From Plazaster borealis (lineage: Eukaryota; Echinodermata; Asteroidea; Forcipulatida; Labidiasteridae), in NCBI GenBank assembly GCA_021014325.1, contig CM037462.1, positions 17,318,135 through 17,382,134 of the forward strand: a stretch of DNA of 64,000 nt, written 5' to 3'. Below the pieces are notes generated by a model. The model saw nothing but the letters and a program-made list of their open reading frames with translations. It ran no database searches and was not told the DNA's origin. This document shows positions 1 to 11,160 of this stretch, piece by piece; positions within the stretch are counted from its first letter, which is position 1, and each line of letters opens with the position of its first letter. The translations under genes and the position numbers were made by a program.

Positions 1-1270
1 AACACCCGTTTAATGTAGGCCAAGCAGTGGCCACAGGCTAGTGGTGTCCACATGAGGAAATTAAATTCCTAGTCACGTTAGAGACGGAATGAATTTGTAA
101 TACAGTTTTCACCAGAATTTGTATGTTACCTTTAAGGCGATACACTGAATAATGTGGACGTTTTCGAGTCGTCATGGCCTTAGACGTGGAGTGTGATTAC
201 TTATCATGTGAAGATAAGATAGATGAGTGTTCCTGTGGATGTTCTTAGTCCCTTTGCGTAGAGCAAGTGCATCTTCGAGGGCTCCTTGACCTGTTTGTTA
301 CTGTCACGTCCGCAGGGACACCATGAATACGTTATGATGCAGTTATTGTTTGTTACTGTCGAGTCCGCAGAGACATCATCTGTCTGCTATGGTGTAGAAC
401 AGGTTATGCTACGCAGACTACTACAACGTTTGTTATCACATTGTTAACACGTAAGACGTGTTGGCATTGTGAACGTCCTTAAGAAATATTTTTTTCGTAC
501 TGCCGGCAGTTTTTTAAAGTCATGTTCTCAATTTAAAGGAAAGTACCCTCCTGAGTGTCACTTCACTGGTTTAAATTGTAGCAGCATGAAGGAAAACCAA
601 TTCCATTCAATTCATTTATTCGTCATGTGAAATTGCATGAAGTTTGCTTTCAATAATGAACAAGTTCTGATATACAGTAAGTATTATGAAGACAGGGTAC
701 CAGATTATTTTCCGCCCACCCTCGACGATTTGGTGACATGTTATGGTAATGAGAGAGGAAAGATTGCTTCACCACAATTCACAGCTTTACGGTGTTCATT
801 TGGGTTTCTTCTGCCTATATAGAATTTCCAAACCACACCGTTCGAGTTCCATTACTCTTATACCAGGCGTGTGATTTCTCAGGATTTTTCTTGGTTTCAG
901 GATTTTCTCAATATCTCCTTGAGAATCCATATTTTCTTGAAAGAAGTAAAGCAGACACCAAAGGAAGAAAGAGTTAGTCCACATTGTAGTTTTGTATAGT
1001 GATGCACAGAGTCTGTAAACCTCATGAATTGTAACATCTGGAAGGTTCTGGTTCGAGAACAAGGGGGAACGCATAAGGCCCGCAAGCCATTTTCAGGAAT
1101 TTTCAAATTTTTGCAAATCTCATCTCTTTTATATATTTCTGGTATTGAGATCAAGAAACTCTCAAAAAACGACTAGCACTGTGACCCGTAGGCCTTAAGA
1201 TACCGTATCTTCAGGCATGATATATGTGCAGAGAAGATGATGAACCGTTTGTATGTGTTGTGAGAAAAGA
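1..1270. other. Unique AT-rich sequence, no gene seen
   Basis: No credible exon was found: the ORFs are under 95 codons, overlap on both strands and lack protein-like character. Apart from the short direct repeat near 290-440, nothing structured is seen. It is probably intergenic or intronic. Confidence 0.5.
290..440. repeat. Short degenerate direct repeat
   Basis: A block reading TTTGTTACTGTC followed by a GTCCGCAG core and GACA-CAT occurs near 294-325 and again near 349-378, a spacing of about 55 bases. A weaker third trace (GTTTGTTATC) follows near 428. This looks like the remains of a minisatellite. No function is suggested. Confidence 0.5.
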
Positions 1271-1274
1271 AAGA

Positions 1275-1402
1275 AAAGGAAAATCCACGCAATCAGGTAG
1301 GGGCTGTAACCCAATCCACATGCAAGGCTCTGTTCAGGGATTCAACCCTGGGTCACAGAGGTGAAAGGCATGGAAAGAAACCACTAAACCAACCTGACAG
1401 CC
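1275..1402 (-). repeat. tRNA-derived SINE fragment
   Basis: On the minus strand a decayed RNA polymerase III A-box (GGTTTAGTGG) is followed about 45 bases later by a B-box-like GGGTTGAATCCC. That is the head layout of a tRNA-derived SINE. The tail is not clear. A free tRNA gene is unlikely because no cloverleaf acceptor stem is evident. Confidence 0.45.
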
Positions 1403-1558
1403 CATTGAACATTATAGTTACAAACATGTAATTTGTTCATTATCTCCGGATTATTAGATGATCTTTATTATAATGATTAAACAAGGTGAATGTACGGGAC
1501 TTGAAGTCACCAATATTATAAACTGCTACTTGGGATGGAAACACAAATCCAATTATAG

Positions 1559-1684
1559 GCCTTTATGGTGTTTTTGGAGGGAGTAATCCCAAAAGCCGAT
1601 AACGACGGTATCCCCGAGCGCACTTTGGGAAGAATGGATGATGCGTGGTGGCGCCGTGAAACGCTCTGGGAAATGTCATTATAA
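1559..1684 (+). other. Possible terminal exon, unknown product
   Basis: Directly after a TATAG that could be a splice acceptor, about 41 in-frame codons run to TAA at 1682-1684. The predicted peptide is rich in charged and aromatic residues; its middle reads GIPERTLGRMDDAWWRRETL. The segment is richer in G+C than its flanks and lies outside any repeat I recognise. I do not recognise the family. The opposite strand is also open (62 codons), so a chance ORF or an old gene fragment is equally possible. Confidence 0.2.
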
Positions 1685-2027
1685 ACCGGCATGTTTGGGA
1701 GCACTTGAACTTTGGAATCTTGGAGATCTCTTGCAGCATTTTACTTTTTGAAAATAATCTTAAATGTTTGAATCTTAAAGATATGTTTCACCAAATTACT
1801 CCTAAAACAATTTTAATATCGAGGAATTGTGCAAGATACCTTACTTCATATGAGCACTTCAATCTTGTATAATTTTGGCGGTGTTATAAGACATATAATA
1901 ACAAGATTTTACTCCTGTCAACATTTGTAATTAATCGTAAATGATTACTACAAAATTGTACTCTGCAAATTTTTCTTATTTTGAAATTTTCTTGGGAACA
2001 TTTAATGCATAAACCTTTGACTGATAA
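1685..2027. other. Unique AT-rich spacer
   Basis: Low-complexity AT-rich sequence with no ORF, repeat family or regulatory signal that I can support. Confidence 0.5.
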
Positions 2028-2229
2028 CAGAGCTACCTACTCTCCCTGATTCTGCAGAAACTTCACCTGAAAATAAACCAATCTTTCCATGGTCTAATGA
2101 TGAACAAATTTGGAAATTTCCCTGATTGTGGAATTTTTTTCCCTATTTTGTTGAATGTAATTCAAAATATCTTCCTGATTGTTGTACAAAATCTCCCTGA
2201 TTGCAAGATGCAAAATGTTGGCAGCTCTG
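2028..2229. repeat. MITE-like family M, copy 1
   Basis: The ends form an inverted repeat: the left end reads AGAGCTACC-TACTCTCCCTGATTCTGC in outline and the right end TGTTGGCAGCTCTG. A second copy lies at 12787-12963 with the same internal order of CTCCCTGATT-type blocks. Several CCCTGATTG motifs recur inside each copy. It is non-coding, so presumably a non-autonomous element. Confidence 0.65.
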
Positions 2230-3033
2230 GTATGAAACTGCCGTAGATGAACTAAACACGTGACTCTTCTGTTGTAGAATAGGCCTACGGAAAGCTATTC
2301 TTACACAAAACAAAACAATGCAGGCCTGTAAACTTATATTCTTTGGTTACTTTTTCCTTGTTTGTATCTACTGCATATTTTCATCGCTAAAAATTAGTAT
2401 TGATGAAAAATGAAATTTTGTAATCACATAAAACTAAAATTAGATTTTGTGCAATTACTTGATATTGCTTCTTTACGTGAGCAGGGGTCTTTCACCTCTA
2501 TTGTTACGCCACGTCCCGTCTTTGCATACCCATTTATGAACATCGTCCAACCCTTCAAATTGATTATATGCATGATGGATTTGTCAGCTGGAGGATTTAT
2601 TTTTACTTCTTTCATTAATATCGCACAAAGCAGTGTATTTTGCTTGAACTTCTCCCAGGTTCGCTGGTTACACAATGCCATGACAACAATGCAAAATACG
2701 CACGTATAGTAACAAACCATTGTAAAGAAGCAATACTTGCAAATAGCTTCCCGAACAAACAGTCCACTAAAAACTGATGTAGAAAAAACAACGTGAATAA
2801 TAGTTGAAAATTATAAATCTCCGTTGGGAGTAGTGGTTATAGGAGTTATGATGATGCATCGTTGACTAGTTCCCTGTGTGTTAACACATTCTGCAACACT
2901 AGTTTCAATGACATTATAAGAGAACCAGACTATCTCCTCCACTATACTTTTCCGTTATTTTTAAACCGGCTAGTTTTGTAAATAACAAAATAAGATGGCC
3001 GCTCTTGTCACTCTGGCTTGCATTCACTCACAC
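2230..3033. other. Unique sequence, no gene seen
   Basis: Short ORFs on both strands at 2410-2720 mirror each other and carry no recognisable motif. No dispersed repeat was recognised before the family I element starts. Confidence 0.45.
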
Positions 3034-3326
3034 CCAACCTCGTCCCCAAGGTGTGTCGAGCAGTACGAGGTTGACCGCTCTCTCACCCTGGTATTGGATC
3101 ATTTGCATATCCAACATTTTTGGATACGTATGCAAATTAGAATAGTCTGGCTGTGAACGTGGTGAATAGAGATCAATGGTGAATACTGAATGAGTACAAC
3201 TTAACATGTTTACGTTAGACTTTTGTACACCAGTCGTTGTCCAATCAGGGTCCAAGTAAGGAGTTTCCCTCCCAGGGTTTACTATTGTAAACATTGGAAA
3301 TAAAGTAAACAATGGGGACGAGGTTG
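3034..3326 (+). mobile_element. MITE-like family I, copy 1
   Basis: Terminal inverted repeats CCAACCTCGTCCCCA and GGGGACGAGGTTG bound about 293 bases. The flanks carry a near-perfect 8-base duplication, ACTCACAC on the left (3026-3033) and ACTCACAT on the right (3327-3334). A second copy lies inverted at 50643-50921. An 8-base duplication suggests a hAT-like transposase (inference). No transposase is encoded. Confidence 0.75.
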
Positions 3327-3429
3327 ACTCACATACCTTTTCAGATGATATCCATCTCGTTTTTCCCTTTGTACCAATACAATGTGACCAAAATGAGGCT
3401 GGGAGGGATCATAGTCTGACCCCTGCTGT

Positions 3430-4418
3430 CTATCAGCAACATCCTTGTTGGTGTAAAAATATGGGAACACGACTACTTGTCACGAAGCTAACATGTTTGT
3501 TTTGCAAAAGCAAGCCCCAAACTAAGCTCCGGGGAAATAGACATGGACTATAAAAGCAATCCCTTGTATTTGATTCTTTGTACTCAGTCTATCCTCCTCT
3601 TGAATGTTAATAAAGTTACTCACAATCCTCCAACAAATTCAATTTACAGTACTTATAGTTGGCGGCAAACTCGCCGCCTCTCATGCATGCAAACTATGCT
3701 AGGTTCGTCTGATTGTATGCGATATGAACCCCGAAGGCAGACTATAATAGTGTAGAGTGTATACACAATCATTGCTTGACGTACAAGCCATGCACTTTGT
3801 TTTAATATGGAGTATTTGTTTCTTTTGTAACAACCGATGTTTGGGATTGTATTTTGGACTGCAGCAAAGACTCTGTCTTATTTATTCTCACAATATTGTT
3901 ATTATGAGGTTTTCTATACAATTAATATGTACTATACTGGACTTACGAAACAATGTTGTAGGGGTGTATTGTTCCACATGAGAATATGTTTAGCATGGTA
4001 TCATTGTCCAATTCCTTGTATGTTATTGTATTAACACATATTTATTTGGTAAAATGTGCAGTATGAAATATTGAGTAATCTTTCTCGAAATCAACCCAAC
4101 TAGATACAATGAACTATGTATCGTGTAATATAAGCTGAAGCGTATACTTTACATCATAATTAGGACGTCACGTGATAATAATATGTATAGACTTAGCTCG
4201 GCATGGTGTAGGTGAGGGGATTGTGCCTTTTGGGCGGGGGACCTTTGTCGCAAAGTATAGGATGTTTGTCGCAAGAATGATTCAGGACCGACGAGGGTAG
4301 AATGGTGAACATTACCAAGGCTTGATGATTGTTGTTTCGTCTAACTATATCGCTCAGGACATGTTGGTGCTGAGTATAAAGGGAGCGAGAGACTAGTTCG
4401 GGCCTGATACTTAACGAA
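3430..4418. other. Unique sequence, no gene seen
   Basis: AT-rich to 4190, then a slightly GC-richer stretch to 4418. ORFs of 65-89 codons occur on both strands without recognisable motifs. Nothing else is supported. Confidence 0.4.
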
Positions 4419-4565
4419 GGCAATGGAGTCAATTGCCTCTTGTCGTTGCCTTGGTGCCCCATGAAATGTTCCAGTAGAAATTTACATTTCCCGCATCTAG
4501 ATGCCCATTATTTCAGGAAAGTCGGCCTTGCCCTTACAGGTACGGTATCTCAGGCCTGCATTACG
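4419..4565 (+). repeat. Dispersed repeat family V, copy 1
   Basis: This segment runs in parallel with 63345-63478. Shared blocks in order are GCAATTGCC, TTGCCTT, a CCCATGAAATG or CCCATTGAAATG block, a TAGAAATT block, and CCTTGCCC-TACAGG. Two diverged copies 59 kb apart indicate an interspersed repeat. No TIR or tail could be defined. Confidence 0.5.
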
Positions 4566-4600
4566 CGTAATACGGCAAGTATAGGTGACGGAACTGTGCA

Positions 4601-4860
4601 TGTGACAAGCATGGAATTTGACGCACAGTCAGAGTATGTCATGAGAAAGATATTTGGCTAAAAAGGGCCATCGCAGATTTCTTTTCCTTTGAAAAAATAT
4701 AGGTAGAATAACAAGCAATTTCAAATTTTTCAAAATGGCTGCCATTGCTTATTATTCTACCTATATATTTTTTCAAAAGACAAATCTGCGCTGGCCCTAT
4801 AGCCAAATATCTTTCTCGTGACATACTCTGACTGTGTGTCAAATGCCATGCTTGTGTCAT
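4601..4860. repeat. Long near-perfect palindrome (foldback element)
   Basis: The left arm (about 4601-4713) and right arm (about 4745-4860) are reverse complements with only scattered mismatches. Shared blocks include CACAGTCAGAGTATGTCA, AGAAAGATATTTGGCTA, a GGGCCA-CGCAGATTT block and ATAGGTAGAATAA. Similarity stops abruptly at both outer ends, as expected of a foldback transposon. The spacer is about 30 bases. No other copy was seen in the window. Confidence 0.85.
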
Positions 4861-5366
4861 TAAAAGTAGGCGTACTATTTTCCCAAATATTTCCCCTATC
4901 ATACCCGATAGTTCAGTAAACAAAACTTTTAGATGAATCACCAACAACCTGAAGAACTTGCTCTGAAAGTAGGTTAATGGTATCGCAGCAACTTGTCGTG
5001 TTTAAGTTTAATCCAGAAAACTGATATGTAGCACTTCAATATCATGCCTCGCTCACTCTTTGCATTTCTAAAACGATTTTCTGGGTGGGTTCCCACTACA
5101 CTGAAGCTTTTTTGATCACACGTCGTGACGCACCGTGTCGCATGAGACGGGGTGCCGTTAACAGATCGATTCCCACGGCGGCAGTTCTGCGGTTAATGCG
5201 ACGATGAGCTCCATCGCACGATCACGATTTACTCCCAAAATAATTGCATACATTTGATTTGTCCATCGAAGCGATTGATGTAACAAACTCTTTGACCCTA
5301 ACCTGTATCCCTACTGCTCTGCTGTATTGTTCGCCAATAGTGCACACGGAAGCAACGACACGCCCA
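4861..5366. other. Unique spacer
   Basis: No ORF, repeat or RNA signal recognised. A CpG-bearing stretch near 5120-5220 has stops in all frames. Confidence 0.45.
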
Positions 5367-5535
5367 GGGCCCAATTTCATAGAGCTGCGTGCTTAAGCAG
5401 AGAATTATGCTTAGCAACTTTCGGCTAAGCAAAAATAAGCAGGATACCAGTCACAGATTGTACATATGACATGGTACTTTGGCTGGTGACCTTAGCTACT
5501 TTGTGTGCTTATAAGCAGCTCTATGAAATTGTGCC
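5367..5535. mobile_element. Foldback MITE family E, copy 1
   Basis: It begins GGGCCCAATTTCATAGAGCT and ends AGCTCTATGAAATTGTGCC, an imperfect terminal inverted repeat. Internal GCTTAAGCA and TGCTTAG blocks also pair. Related copies lie at 5685-5868, 25414-25544 and 28208-28460. It is non-coding. Confidence 0.75.
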
Positions 5536-5684
5536 TGGATTAGAATATCGCTAAGCGCACATAACTATTTAAGTCATAAATAAGTCATTTGTTCGCATAC
5601 AGCAACTGTTTTCACAACCGTAAACTTCTTTGACGAATTCGTAAATGAGCACCATGAAGGAGTATGCTTCTGTTATCTACAGCT

Positions 5685-5868
5685 GGGTCCAGTTTCGTAG
5701 AGCTGCTTTAAGCACAAAAGGTAGCTATAAGCAAAACAGAATAATGCTTTCCAGAACAAGGTTGCCAGCCGAAATACCATGTCACGACCTGTGCATGGTA
5801 TCCTGCTTTTGTTGCTTAGCAGAAACAAACTATATTTTTCTGCTTAGCTGCTCCATGAAATAAGGCCC
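5685..5868. mobile_element. Foldback MITE family E, copy 2
   Basis: It starts GGGTCCAGTTTCGTAGAGCT and ends GCTGCTCCATGAAATAAGGCCC. It sits only 150 bases from copy 1 and is more diverged. The 72-codon ORF across it is an accident of the repeat. Confidence 0.65.
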
Positions 5869-5880
5869 GTGGTTATTGTA

Positions 5881-5999
5881 AGGCCCTTTCCGAATTAACG
5901 GCTGCGGCTGGATCACCACTTTTGCATTGAATCATAGACCGCCCTTGGCAACACCCTTAGCAACAGCCGTTGCCGTGGCCGCCATTTTGGAAAAGGCCT
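5881..5999. mobile_element. Short MITE family F, copy 1
   Basis: Ends AGGCCCTTTCCGAATT and CCATTTTGGAAAAGGCCT form an inverted repeat. The interior has GGCTGCGGCTGGATCACC and GGCAACACCCTTAGCAACAG, both shared with the copy at 23345-23484. At about 119 bases with no ORF, it is a compact non-autonomous element. Confidence 0.7.
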
Positions 6000-6315
6000 A
6001 ACACAGTGGTCTGGATCCGTGATTGATATTATAAATGCATTGATCATAACTTGTGAGAGTTCAGGGTTAAGACCAATATTTATATCCACTGTGGTAAATC
6101 CTTCCCAAACTCAAGCAAGAGTTTATTCCAGACATTGAATCGAAATATTCTCATCTGCCTTGAAAGTATTCATCATAAATTAATATTGTATCCCACAAAA
6201 AGGAATCACACAAGAAATTTACACACAGTGGTTCTTAAAATGGCGCATGGATTACGTTATAGAGCCCAGCAGGAATACAAGCCACAACCGTAACACACAA
6301 AGGGATCGTACGTTT

Positions 6316-7103
6316 AACAGGTTCATTTTTAACTACAGTTTTACATTTTTCATTTTTGGGGTAATTTTATAGCAACTTTTCGTGAAGCTGTTTTCAAAAT
6401 GTTAAAATCATGCTGTTTTTGTTCATAAAATATTGCTGGAGGAACAAAGTAAGTATCGGGTGCACTTATAAAAATATTGTTAACAGTCTTTTGATTGTTT
6501 ATACCTTTTTGTTAGCAAACAAATTTGCCACAGTTTGTACTCCAAACTATTATTGCATCATAATATCAAAGAGAAATACGCACACCTTTTTATTTTCAAT
6601 GTATACTTCATTATTGAGAAAGCTGACAAAAAAAGAGTTTAGGTGTGGTTTGAGTGAAAGTAATTTAAGCCGATAGATTTCTGTACCCTTTGCTGCTCAA
6701 ACCAAGCCGAAAAGAGGAGGGGATATAATTTTCTATCCCTTGTTTCTCAGACCTAGCCGAAAAGTGGAAGGGATATTTGTTTTTATCCTTTGCTGTTCAG
6801 ACCAAGCGAAAAAGAGGGTAGATTGTTTTATCCCTTGAACCTCAAACATGACAAAATGTGCGATATAGTGCTAACAAGTAAATGGAATTTATCAATTTGT
6901 AAAATGATAGTCTAGAAAAATTAGATTGATTCGTACAATCTGGAGCATGTTATTCACAATTGAGGAGAAAATGGTAAAATTATTTTTTTTTGCTTTAAAA
7001 TCCTGTTTCGATAGAAATTTGTGGACTTTATTGACAATTTTAAGCTGTAAATTTGAAAAATAACCAAAAATGAAAAAATGCAGTTAAAAATGAACCTGTT
7101 GTT
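6316..7103. repeat. Inverted-repeat element enclosing a minisatellite
   Basis: The left end (about 6316-6365) and right end (about 7050-7103) are inverted copies: AACAGGTTCATTTTTAACT and CATTTTTCATTTTTGG on the left match AGTTAAAAATGAACCTGTT and CCAAAAATGAAAAAATG on the right. A TTAA sits inside each arm. The interior has no credible ORF but carries a tandem repeat. The right arm overlaps the start of a family B copy. Confidence 0.6.
6686..6836 (+). repeat. Minisatellite, about 50-base unit, three copies
   Basis: Units start near 6686, 6737 and 6787, with a partial fourth at 6832. Each has a CCCTTTGCTG or CCCTTGTTTC opening, a CAGACC-AGC core, GAAAAG-GG, and a T-rich end with TAT. Spacing is 51, 50 and 45 bases. 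It lies inside the inverted-repeat element. Confidence 0.75.
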
Positions 7104-7432
7104 TGGTAATTGGAACCCACTATTTGTTTCAATCCTATATAGTTGTAGATTTATACCATAAAACTAACCTGTGACAAATTCATTTCAAAAGGTGGTAGCG
7201 TATTTGAGATAGGCCTATTGCCGAAAATCTTGAGCGGTTATGTCCACGCAGTAACGCTCTCAGATTCAAAACATTTTGGGATAAAAGCTGATATCCAACC
7301 GCAGTAGGCCTACTGCGAATTGAAAAGTTTCTCAAAATGCATTATACTATCCAAAGCTGCTGTACTTCTTACAAGTTTTTATTGGCGTTAATTTTCAGAG
7401 TCATTACCAAACGCATTATACAGACCCTTTAA
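7084..7432 (+). mobile_element. TTAA-bounded MITE family B, copy 1
   Basis: It is bounded by TTAA on both sides. The left end has TTTGGTAATTGGAACCCACT and the right end CATTACCAAACGCATTATACAGACCC. The interior carries the shared blocks AACTAACCTGTGA, GAGCGGTTATGTCCACGCAG and AAGTTTCTCAAAATGCATTA. It is about 40 bases shorter than copy 3 because part of the central hairpin is lost. Confidence 0.85.
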
Positions 7433-7697
7433 AGATCATCAACAGATGAAATGCATATTTGATAATTAAAAAAACCCGGAGTATTTTCTGTCCTCTGGCT
7501 TCCTTCTCAACACTCTCCTCACACAGCTCATTGCTGATACTATATTCTATTTGTCATATTCATTGTATATGCATTCCTATTTACTCGTCGTCAGTCGGTT
7601 TAAAAGATAGGCAGTAATCTATATATTTAAAAAAAATAGTCTTATCGTTTTTTATTTGGATTTGGTCTCCTTGCAAATATTTATGTCCTGAGAAACC

Positions 7698-7946
7698 TAC
7701 ACTCTAAAAAAACACCGTGTCAGAATTTATTTGGATTCCTTTTCCGAGGGGTCCTGACCCATTTCTGGGTCATACAGGCTGTCCTAGAAAGTGGCTAAAA
7801 ATAGGTTTTTGACTCGGATTCGGCGTCAGTTTGACCCATTTCTGGGTCATTTTGACACAGATTCCGGGTCATTCTGTTCCAGAAATGGGTCAGGCCCCAC
7901 TGGTCCCGGATCCGGGTAAATTCTGACCCAGATTTTTATTAGTGTA
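7698..7946. mobile_element. TA-bounded MITE family C, copy 1
   Basis: It starts TACACTCTAAAAA and ends TTTTTATTAGTGTA, so TA flanks both ends. The body carries three good matches to the palindrome TGACCCATTTCTGGGTCA or its half, plus CCGGATCCGGGT blocks. Other copies are at 19121-19544 and 43951-44322. A TA duplication suggests Tc1/mariner-type mobilisation (inference). Confidence 0.8.
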
Positions 7947-9600
7947 GAGATTTTTAAATGTCAGGAAGAGTTGATGCTGTAGTTTTTTTTTTAAAATCCA
8001 CTGGAGCACATTTTTACGGAAGTGATAAACCTGTCCGTTCTGTAGCCTACTGCTTTTAAAAAACGTTGAGAAGTAGTAAAAGCAAAATTACTAGATTATA
8101 CACAACCATTCTAAACTAAATTTTGTTACTGTTGTAAATTATTCTAGGCTTTAACTTGTGATTTAAAAACAACGTCGATACAAACAAATTAATGAAACAA
8201 AATAAGAACTAAAATAACGGTCAGGTGATCCATTGCGATAACCAATAAATCAGTTCACTCCATTTGTAGCAACCTGGCTATTGTTTGTTCATCTATAAAC
8301 AACCGAAACAATACAGCAACCAGACCGCTTTGTTTTGTTTTCTTCAGTCCAGATCCCATGGAAATTCCATTCTCTGTACTTAAACAAAATATAACAAAGC
8401 AGCGATAATCATCTGTAAACCTCCCACAATAGTTATCTAACAGAGAAAAGAAAAGGATCAATAATATTTTTGAATTTGCCATTTTGATATCTGGGCTAAA
8501 TGACAACGCTGTATAGTCGTAAACAAAACCTATTTTATTATTTTATTTTTTTCTAAATATTATTCAGGCATTTATCTGCTTCCGCTTCAGTTAGTTTGCG
8601 AGTGTTTGCAATTTACCGTGATAAACGAAAATACAATAAAGATCTCTTTGTGTTTTCACACACCCTGTCTATCCTTTTAGGGCAAATTGGAGGCCTATAG
8701 GTTTGGGAAAAATAATCTTTCAACGTGTTCAGCCCGTGAGTTAAAAGTGCATTTAAACGAACTGTGATGGCTCGTGAATTGAATGGAGCCTCAAGGCAAA
8801 AAAGGCCCGGTTCCCTTGCTTCGTTGAACGGTATAGAAAACTTTGGATCTCATTATTTACAGGTAGAATAGCGAAGTACCAGTCGCGAACATTGTACAGC
8901 AATTCACATCGCAAATTGACTGGTAACTTAATTATGGTGCGGCCATCTTAATCACTTCATGTACAAACATAATGAAAAACCAAACCGAGGCTGGAAGGAG
9001 AATAGCATGATGAGAAAGTGAACAGATTATACAACAGAGCTGATCTCTCTTTCTTTTACATTCATTGTAACCAAACCGAGTCTAATAACAGTCTGGACCC
9101 TTTATGAAATAAGTATTTGAACTACCGTTATCATTGTGTACACCGGTTACCTGACAAAGATGGCAAGTGGCGACACCCAAAGTTCTTCACTGTTGAAAGA
9201 GTAAAACTAGACTGGTCCCAAAATTCAAAGTAGTATTTCGAATTACCATTATCATTGTGTGTGTACAGGTACCGGTCAGAGCAGGCCCCACGAGTTAAAC
9301 TTAGTCTTTATATAAAACACAATTTAGAACCCCTGTACGAATTGAGGACACATGGTTCCTGACAAACTTTCTCCTCTCTAAGCACGTGTGCTTAGCAGTG
9401 CGATAAAAGTAGCCGTTTGCTTGAGTAACTGGAATAGTTGAATGTATAGCGTCGTCGTGTGACCGAGTTTTCACAATGTCAGTGAGCCTGACATTTGAGA
9501 GTCAAGGCTAGGGGCAGATCAATCGTCACTTACCAAGAGTGATATCTCGCTTGGCTGATCCCAAAGCCTAAGAAGGGGGTCCAGAATGGGTAAAATTAGA
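7947..9600. other. Unique sequence, no gene seen
   Basis: Mostly AT-rich. A minus-strand ORF of 83 codons at 8255-8506 has no motif. A short dispersed block (CCATCTT ... AACCAAACCGAGGCTGGAAGG) near 8950-9002 recurs elsewhere in the window and is treated under findings. Confidence 0.4.
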
Positions 9601-9609
9601 GGTAGATGT

Positions 9610-10140
9610 ATGGTGAGAGGGGGGGGGGACATCAAGGGGAGGGGCTCAATTCAAAAGACTTGTTCAATTTAGGGGTACTGACAAAGAGAGGGGAGCGGTT
9701 GTAATCAATAATGAGTGACAACTTACTTATGGGTTAAACCATGGGATGGGTGGAGTCTAAACTGTAAAAACTGGGGTGTTAAAATTGACACATGGATGTT
9801 GTCACCTTCTAGATACCAAAAAAGAATCAAAATTTACATCATATGGTGTTAAAATAACACTAATTTCTCCCAAAGCAATTGCATTAGTGTTATTTTAACA
9901 CCCTATATAATGTTAATTTTGATTCTGTCTTAGGTATCTTTATGTGACAACACCCATGGTGTCAATGTTAACACCCCAGTTTTTGCAGTGTAGGGATGGG
10001 GAAAAGGCATGATAAGGGGGTGGGGAATCATGAAAGGGGAGGGGCTCAATCAAAAAAGACTTATGATTCATTATAGAGGAACAGATAAAAGGGGACACTC
10101 TATCAGAGGGAGGGTGTCATTTTCAATATATAAGGGGTGA
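9610..10140. repeat. Purine-rich tandem duplication split by an insertion
   Basis: Two purine-rich units share AAGGGGAGGGGCTCAAT followed by CAAAA-AGACTT, at about 9636-9662 and 10033-10062, plus G-rich blocks on both sides. The family O foldback at 9758-9992 separates them, so the duplication predates that insertion or surrounds it. Confidence 0.55.
9758..9992. mobile_element. TA-bounded foldback MITE family O
   Basis: TA flanks both ends. The left terminus AACTGTAAAAACTGGGGTGTT pairs with the right terminus ACACCCCAGTTTTTGCAGTG. The inverted repeat continues nearly to the centre through the GTGTTAAAATAACACTAAT blocks. About 235 bases, non-coding. Confidence 0.85.
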
Positions 10141-11030
10141 GATGGCTGAAATTTTGTAAGGAAGGAGGAAAATATGTTTGCTATAAGAGGAAGGATGCAA
10201 TGGACACTTCGACGACAAAAAAAGGGGGGAACACGACACACAACAAATGAATCATAACACTTTGTTCTTTCATTTCCCTCTGCTCCTTTTAGTGCCCAGA
10301 GAACACTTCCAGTTTCAATACAATTCAAGAGAACTTCCAATCATAAAAGGCTTTCATTTTAATATTGCCGAAATGTCAAAATCATTTCGCTCCAGTAAAC
10401 TAACTCAAAACTCCTGGCTGTCAGAAGTGCCCTACAAAGAGCCATATTGACCTGTTTTTTACCGGTCAATTCGGACCCCAGGAAAATTCTATAGAGAATG
10501 TTTTTTAAAGGTTTCATATATTTGTAGAAAAATACAACTCCCGATGCTTAAACACTGAACCGAGATGCATGTAATACGCCCTTCGAAGGCTGAATATTAA
10601 ATCCTTGTTTTCAGGAGGTTTTTTTCTATAAGCAACGTAGTAAAGCGCGATTTCCCGGAGAGAATAATAATGTAACAGAGTGTGTTTTTGCAGTTTTTGA
10701 AAAAGATTCTTAAACAAAAAAATGTCTGCAAGAATTTGAAATGTAGGCTAGTATATTTGTTAAAAATTCATTCGGAAACAATATGATTTAAATGGCATAT
10801 TGTGGACAGCACTTTTAAGTGTTTGAGTCGCGTGGCGACGGTAGCTTTCCGAGTCGCTCAGTGGAATGCAAAGCCACGCCATTTGCCTCTTTTTTACGGA
10901 CAACAAATTTAACCTGATGTTTAGTTTGATCTTTAAAAAAATCTTTGGTAACTTTGACCATTACATCAAACATGCGATTATATGTATATGTCATTTTATA
11001 TAAATAACATGGTTTATCAAAAAAACATCA
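10141..11030. other. Unique sequence, no gene seen
   Basis: ORFs of 67-89 codons on opposite strands overlap and show no motif. A CpG-bearing patch near 10820-10880 has no recognisable signal. Confidence 0.4.
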
Positions 11031-11031
11031 A

Positions 11032-11160
11032 CAACAAACAAACAAACAAACAAACAAACAAACAAACCCCAACACCCCAACACCCCAACAAACAAACACC
11101 CCAACGCCCCAACAAACAAACAAACAAACACCCCAAAAAACAAACAAATAAACAAACAAA
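11032..11160 (+). repeat. CAAA microsatellite with CCCCAACA interruptions
   Basis: A (CAAA)n tract is interrupted by runs of ACACCCCA and CCCCAAC. Both strands read open because the array lacks stops. The resulting ORFs are artefacts. Confidence 0.9.
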
